The notes beneath the pieces were generated by a model. That model was not told the DNA's origin and searched no databases. It was given only the letters and a program-made list of their open reading frames with translations. A stretch of 64,000 nt of DNA from Notamacropus eugenii (lineage: Eukaryota > Chordata > Mammalia > Diprotodontia > Macropodidae): NCBI RefSeq assembly GCF_028372415.1, contig NC_092877.1, positions 210,854,116 to 210,918,115 of the forward strand, written 5' to 3'. Below, one piece after another: positions 58,296 to 64,000 of this stretch; the first letter of the stretch is position 1; every line of letters starts with the position of its first letter. A program made the translations under genes and the position numbers.

Positions 58296-59364
58296 CTTCC
58301 AGTAGGATCCTTGGTCATTGTTTTTGTCTGAGGTCTTTATCTTTCCTTCTTCTGAAATTTTCTTCTTTGTCTTCTCTCTCCCAATTCTCTCCTCCCCATC
58401 CCCCCACCCCCTTTATAGATCTGGTACAATTACATTACAGAACGCAACAGCTTTCCTTGTCAATGGTTATGGGTTTTTTTTCATTCCCTCCCTCTCCTGC
58501 CTCAATCCAAACAAGATTAAAATACGAAAGTAATCCCTCTAGAAGTATGGACACTAAAATGGAGAAGGGTGTGTGAAAATGAGTGATAAGAGGGAAGAAA
58601 GAGATAAGAAGAGAGAGCGAGCAGGCCAGTCACCTTAGAACGAGCCACCAACTATGAAATGGTAGATTACTTTGGTAGCAAGACCCAGCCATAGAAACAC
58701 ACAGAACTGGCAGCCTCTTATGTAGTGTGGATTCTGCGTCTCTGGAGAAAAAAAAATAAAGGAGGGAATAAAGAAGAACATTTTCCTCTAAGAATAAGTC
58801 AGGTAGCAGGAATCAAGGGGGAAGAAAAGGAAATAAGATAGTATGTGCTCTAAGTCACAGCCAGTTAGAAGTGGGAAGGCAGGGCTGAGTGCCAAGATTC
58901 AGAGACACTGAAGTCTCTGCCTAAACCCAGTTTGTGCAAATTTCTCCATTATATTTGAACACATGCATGGGACTTTTAGGGGACAAAAACAAAACTGTGT
59001 ACACATGTCCCTGAATATGCTCATTAAATTTAATTAACATTCTCCTGAATTATTTAACTCAAATCTTCAAATAAACTCTCCTAGTCATTTAAGGAGATAA
59101 TAACATTTTATGGTTGAACTTCTACAATAGTTACCATTCCCCATCCCCACCCCCCAACAAGTTTATCTTGGCAAATATTATCACAAAACCTGACTGAGTC
59201 AGAGAAGACTTATTTATACTTTTTTTAGCCTCAATCACAAGTCACAAAAGAAGCTCTTCCTTCTACTCTTTCCATTTCCCATAAGCCTCACAGGCAACTC
59301 CAAGTCTTCCATTCTCGGACCTGCTCTCTCTCACTCTTTTCTTGAGCATGGTTCTCTGGATGGA
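58296..59364. other. anonymous sequence
   Basis: About 1.1 kb, no gene or repeat recognised; TEX29 exon 1 was looked for and not found here. Confidence 0.35.
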
Positions 59365-59640
59365 GCTTTGAGTTGAGTCACAGTTCTGACCTCTAGTCTT
59401 TGCTCAGCAGTTAGCTACCTCTGTGATCTTGGGCAAGTTGCTTTACCTACCTGGGTCTATTTCTTCACTGCAAAATAAATGAGATTAGAAAAGATTGTAG
59501 AGTTGGAGGGGATATCTCCACATTCACTGAGTCCAACCCTCACATTAAACATGAATCTCCTCTACACTATCTCACACAAATGATTTATCTTTGCCAGAAT
59601 AATCCAATGATAAGGAATTCATTCCTACCATTCATCCCTA
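59365..59640 (+). repeat. MIR
   Basis: 'gagttgagtcacagttctga', 'gtgatcttgggcaagttgct', 'tctatttcttcactgcaaaa', then 'gtagagttggaggggatat'. Confidence 0.65.
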
Positions 59641-59714
59641 CCAGAGACAGAGGAATCCTATTCCATTGGGGATAGTTATAATTGTTTTCCTAATATTAAG
59701 CCAATATCTGCAGC

Positions 59715-59945
59715 AATCATGTGTTTTGCAGTCATGTATGACTCTTTGTGACCCCATCTGGGCTTTTCTTGGCAAAAATACTAAAGTGGTTTGCCTTTCC
59801 TTCTCCAGCTCATTTTCTAGATAAGGAAACTGAGGCAAATAGGGTTTAGTGACTTGCCCAGGGTCACACAACTAGTATCTGAAGTCAGATTTGAACTGAG
59901 GAAGATGAGACTTCCTTACTCTAGGCCTAGCTCTCTATCTAGCAG
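59715..59945 (-). repeat. tRNA-derived marsupial SINE
   Basis: 'cagtcatgtatgactctttg', 'tgggcttttcttggcaaaaa', 'gcccagggtcacacaactag'. Confidence 0.9.
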
Positions 59946-60289
59946 TTGTTAACTGGATCTCCAACAGTATACTAATGAATCTGCTGTTGTGTTAACTAGA
60001 CCCAGACCTGGGTCAGGAGCTTATAAAGTTCAGATGTGGAAGGTTTCAATATCTTCACTATAGTTCTAAACATTTAGGAACACTGAAATTTTATAGGTCT
60101 CCTGTCTCAGCCACCTCTGAGATCCTTGAATAACACTGAACTAAATCCCTTGGGAAAACAACATAAGGAAAGTAGAGAACACAAATGGGAACCAAATAAG
60201 GCATTCCCTCCAGAAGTGGGCTGATCCAGATCCTAACACAAAGACCCAATTCAAGAAGTAAGGATGGAATTTCTGAATGAGTAAGCAAA
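59946..60289. other. anonymous sequence
   Basis: Nothing recognised. Confidence 0.35.
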
Positions 60290-60530
60290 CAGGGCAGCTA
60301 GATGACACAGTGGATAGAGTGCCAGGCTTGGAGTCAGGAAGACCTAAGTTCAAATCCAGCCTCATTCAATTACCAGCTGTGTGACCCTGGGCAAGTTACT
60401 TAACTTTGTTTGCCTCAGTTTCCTCACTTGTAAAATGAACTGGAGAAGGAAACGGCAAAACACTCCAGTATCTTTGCCATGAAAACTCCAAATGGGGTCA
60501 TGAAACTGAACAGCAATAAAAACAAACAAA
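60290..60530 (+). repeat. tRNA-derived marsupial SINE, well preserved
   Basis: Complete: 'cagggcagctagatgacaca' head, B-box-like 'agttcaaatccagcctcatt' at about 60347, 'ctgtgtgaccctgggcaagt', 'actggagaaggaaacggcaa', then an A-rich tail. Confidence 0.95.
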
Positions 60531-61114
60531 ATATTTTTCATGATAAGGAGACACATGGAAGCTTGAAATGTCTCAGACACAAATCCAAAAGAAAATAACC
60601 CAAAACACATATAAACAAATTTTAAAAGATAAACACGCCACAAGGTCAACTAGAATTCTTGAGAGAAATGAAGCAAAAGTTTTAGAGAATTAAAAATTAT
60701 ATTATAAATCAAATGAGAATGCTAGTAAGGAAACACTGGAAAAGAAAAAGATGAAAAGATCGGAATAAAAGTGATAACAAGCACAGAAACAGCCACAGGC
60801 GCTCAACCAGCAATATGCAAACAGAGTCACTGGACAAATGTCTGAGTCATGAGGGTTTAAAAAAATAGAGGAAATTAGTATAGTAATGTAGGACCAGTCA
60901 CTGCCACCACAAACTACAGAAAGGTAGTTTTTAAGATGCCTGATACTGATCAATGCAATTCTTCCAGGAAACAGTAGAAACTTAACACCATATTACTTTA
61001 AGCTGAAAAAGCTTAGCACCTACTAGAAACCTAGAAAAACATGTCCAGGTGGACAGGATTATACACCAAAAGTTCACTATCTTTCATAAACAGAGAACAA
61101 ACCCCAATAACACA
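60531..61114. other. anonymous sequence
   Basis: Nothing recognised. Confidence 0.35.
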
Positions 61115-61290
61115 AATTTCATTCTTGTTATTCAGTTATTTTAAGTTGTATCTGACTCTTCATGACCCCATTTGGGGTTTTCTTGGCAAAGATCTTTGCC
61201 ATTTTCATCTCTAGCTCATTTTACAGTTGAGAAAACTAAGGAAAATAGAACTAAGTGACTTGCCCAGGGTCACACAGCTAGTAAGTAAAT
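61115..61290 (-). repeat. tRNA-derived marsupial SINE, partial
   Basis: 'gttgtatctgactcttcatg', 'ggggttttcttggcaaagat', 'gcccagggtcacacagctag'; stops before the tRNA-like head. Confidence 0.88.
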
Positions 61291-61734
61291 AATATGAATA
61301 TTAACTGTGAAGTAACCTTGAGAATTCAACAAGTAAACTGTACATTAACCGAAGCATTCAGAAACAAAACTGTCACCCACAATTATCCAGACATAATAAC
61401 TTCAGGATGACATTGTCAATAGATGTCTTCATATCAAATATTTATCATCTCCAAACTACATGAAATGAAAATATTTCAAAATATAGAGCTCTACCAGAAG
61501 AAACTAAGGCCAACAGGATGAAGTGCCTATGATCCCAGTCATCTAGTGTGCTATTGGAGTTGTGTCATGGATGCTTTCATTGGGTCTATTACATCCTAAT
61601 ATTTTTATTCAGTTCCAGAAAGTAGTCATTTCATACACCTGAGTAATAGTAGCTCATACACATTAAACATTAAACAAAATAATAAATTGTCCTACGACCA
61701 GTATTTTCTGAACTCTACTGAACAAGATGAAAAT
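61291..61734. other. anonymous sequence
   Basis: Nothing recognised. Confidence 0.35.
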
Positions 61735-61810
61735 AATGTGATAATAATAATGGCCTTTTTATTACTTTAAGGTTTGCAAAGTACCCTGTGTACATTATCT
61801 CATTTTAGCT
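61735..61810 (-). repeat. SINE tail fragment
   Basis: 'actttaaggtttgcaaagta' then 'gtacattatctcattttag'. Confidence 0.6.
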
Positions 61811-62115
61811 AGCTTTTTGTCACCTACAGATTTAATGATTATACATGCCATTTATGTCTTCATCCAAATAATTTGTAAAAAAAAAAAAAAGTCTCTTCTA
61901 GTCATTTAGGAGAATCATAAGTATTTCAAGTGATTTACAACCCATTTTTTAAAAAAATGTTGAGCAGAGCATGAATAAATCGCTGTCACATTCCACTAGA
62001 GACTTCCTTCCAGGTTGATATTAATTCAATTAAATCAATAATCTTTGGTTCCAGTTAGCCAATCAATTCAGAACATATCCAACTATATCTTTCTATCTTA
62101 TTCCCAAAAATATCA
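61811..62115 (+). repeat. CR1/L3 LINE fragment
   Basis: 'atttatgtcttcatccaaat', 'aaatgttgagcagagcatga', 'cattccactagagacttcct', 'atcttattcccaaaaatatc' in CR1/L3 order. Confidence 0.65.
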
Positions 62116-62119
62116 TGGC

Positions 62120-62465
62120 TGAATGTTAGGGATAATTTTGGTGTTATCTTTTACTCTTCTCTATCTTCTTTCTCCTATGTAATCTTACTGATTCCATCTA
62201 TTTTATATATGAAATACAATATTTCTTAAATCTATCCCTCTTTTATTTCCCCTCCTACCACCATACAGTTCAGACTCTTCTTACCACATTCTAGATTATT
62301 GCAGTGACCTCCTCATAAGTATTTCTACCCTCTGTTCTCCTTTCTTCTGATTTACCAACCTTTTACATTTCTGCCAGATTAATCTTTCTCATACATAGAT
62401 CTGAGAAGATGTCACTGCTTATTGAATTTCTCCCCTTCCTTTAAAGTCCAACCTTTCTCCACCAA
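62120..62465 (+). repeat. L2 fragment
   Basis: 'gttatcttttactcttctct', 'attccatctattttatatat', 'attattgcagtgacctcctc', 'aagatgtcactgcttattga'. Confidence 0.7.
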
Positions 62466-62479
62466 TTAATCTACATGCC

Positions 62480-62585
62480 CTATTAATTAATCTATTAAGC
62501 ACTAACTAGGTGCCAGGTACTGTGTTAAATCTGGGATACAAAGAAAAAGTAAAATCAATTGATGCACAGAAGTTTACATTCCTAA
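62480..62585 (-). repeat. L2 3' end
   Basis: 'taagcactaactaggtgcca', 'ggtactgtgttaaatctggg'. Confidence 0.7.
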
Positions 62586-62699
62586 GAATATAATTGTTTA
62601 CATATATCTGATAGCTACATAAGGTATGTACCTATTTATATAGATGCATATAAATTTAGATGACTGAGTACCTAAAGAGTAAGAGTCAGTCTCTCTCTA

Positions 62700-63595
62700 T
62701 ATAAAACAACCTTGAGATATCATTTTACACTCATCAGATTGGCTAAAATGATTGAAGGGGAAAACAACAAATGTTGGAGAGGATGTGAAAAAATTGGGAC
62801 ACTAATTCATTGTTGGTGGAACTGTGAACTGATCCAAGTGGAGAACAATCTGGAATTATGGCCAAAGAGTTATTAAATTGCCCATACCCTTTGACCCAGC
62901 AATACCACTACTAGGTCTATTTCCAAAGATAATTAGGAAAAAAGGAAAAGAACCTGTATGTTCTAAAATATTTATAGCACCCCTCTTTGCAATGTCAAAG
63001 AGCTAGAAATTGTGGGGATTCCTGTCAATTGAGGAATGACTGGACAAATTGTGGTATATGATTGTGGTGAATACTGCCATGCTATAAGGACTGATGAGCT
63101 CAGTGATCTTAGAAAAACATGGATAGACTTGCATGAAATAATGAAGAAATGAGTGGAAGCAAGTATATACAGTAACAGCAATACTGTTTTAAGAACAACT
63201 TTGAGTAAGTCATTTTGAATATTGAAAAGCCCAAATTAACTAAGGATATATGAAGGAAGACACTGTCTGCATCCAGAGGAAAAAAACTGATAACTAGAAG
63301 TATATAGAGAATGATTTTACATATATATGTATGTATGTGTGTATACATGTATGTATGTATGTATTCATGTCTATATAGAGATACACACATGTATTTGTGT
63401 CTAATGGTAATGATCTCCAGAGTTGGGGGGAGCAAAAAAAGGAAAAAAATTTACATGACAACTTTATTATATATTTAAAGGGAATAGTAAGTTGTACATA
63501 ATAGGTTTGTAGTTTCATATCTTTTTTTTAAATTATACTATATTATACAAATGCTTGTTTTATTCCATAAATTAAAAGTTAATTAAATAAAAAAA
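62700..63595 (+). mobile_element. 5'-truncated, decayed L1
   Basis: Starts in ORF2 at an NKTTL-type segment ('aaaacaaccttgagatatca'), continues 'gttggagaggatgtgaaaaa', 'ctttgacccagcaataccac' with stops in all frames, then a 3' UTR with a TATG repeat (63318-63370) and an A-rich end. Confidence 0.8.
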
Positions 63596-64000
63596 TTTTA
63601 AGATGTGAACTTATCCTGGAAGGAGCATCTTGTTCCTTGGAGTTAAAACCAGGCAGGACAGCAAATACATTAGAGTTATTTGTCCTACTCTAATACTTAA
63701 TCATGGCATGGAGTTGATTTCAGGTTCTCAAAGGCTCATGCTCCTATGGTTCTAACCAAGATGGAGATGATTTAAGTATAGGGTGCGCAATAGACAATGT
63801 TTTCCTGCTCTGAGAATTAATATAATTAATGTTTGTATAGAAACAAGTAAGGAATTCATCAGTTCCCCTACCAAGAAAGTTGAAGGAAAAATATTCCTGG
63901 CAATTGCTGCCTTCATGCCACCTTTGGGATCTGTGTCAGAAATCTGTCACTCATTTCCTCATCTGGCTAGTAGATACTATCACAATATCACTTTCCCTCC
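63596..64000. other. anonymous sequence to window end
   Basis: No gene or repeat recognised. Confidence 0.35.

Noticed and set aside
60290..60365. tRNA gene
   Set aside because: Box-like texts belong to the tRNA-derived head of a SINE; no complete cloverleaf.

Overview
The window reads as a marsupial (metatherian) nuclear chromosome: AT-rich, intron-containing and mostly made of interspersed repeats. The diagnostic elements are a tRNA-derived CORE-type SINE (body starting ggcagctaggtggcacagtg, B-box-like gttcaaatcc, tail reading gaaaccccaaatggggtc), present in dozens of copies on both strands; L1 elements with a marsupial-type ORF2 end and 3' UTR; older L2, CR1/L3 and MIR remnants; and long (ATGT)n/(ACAC)n microsatellites. 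I cannot tell the species.

Gene content is low. I can support one protein-coding gene, on the minus strand: five exons at 55958-56068, 44500-44569, 42328-42443, 41895-41954 and 36894-36922. Splice phases agree across all four junctions. They encode a short cysteine-rich trefoil-like segment, one transmembrane segment and a charged cytosolic tail. I recognise this as TEX29 (testis-expressed protein 29). The first coding exon was not found and may lie beyond the right edge. The 41895-41954 exon looks like a tandem copy of the exon before it. A decayed second copy of the trefoil exon plus its upstream intron sits at 11690-12990, so part of the locus was duplicated in direct orientation. The only other gene-derived sequence is a processed RPL37A pseudogene at 18245-18628.

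The most striking mobile-element feature is three copies of an L1-derived element that carries a 5' UTR and ORF1 but no ORF2: 8531-11417 (+), 26427-29422 (+) and 49211-51994 (-). The layout matches the half-L1 (HAL1) concept. The third copy has an uninterrupted 362-codon ORF1, a GC-rich 5' UTR and a 14-bp target-site duplication, and lies in sense orientation in intron 2 of the TEX29-like gene. ORF2-type L1 fragments elsewhere are all truncated.

Layout: 1-8.5 kb, SINEs, nested L1s and L2; 8.5-13 kb, ORF1-only element and the duplicated TEX29 pseudo-exon block; 13-18 kb, SINEs, a hAT-like remnant, two related LTR-like pieces and L2; 18.2-18.6 kb, RPL37A pseudogene; 19-26.4 kb, SINEs, L2 and 3' L1 ends; 26.4-29.4 kb, second ORF1-only element; 29.4-36.6 kb, tandem repeats and L1 3' ends; 36.7-56.1 kb, TEX29-like gene with a solo LTR and the third ORF1-only element in intron 2; 56-57.3 kb, the reference copy of the duplicated block; 57.3-64 kb, SINE, L2, CR1 and a final L1 3' end. 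Repeat boundaries are by eye and may be off by tens of bases.
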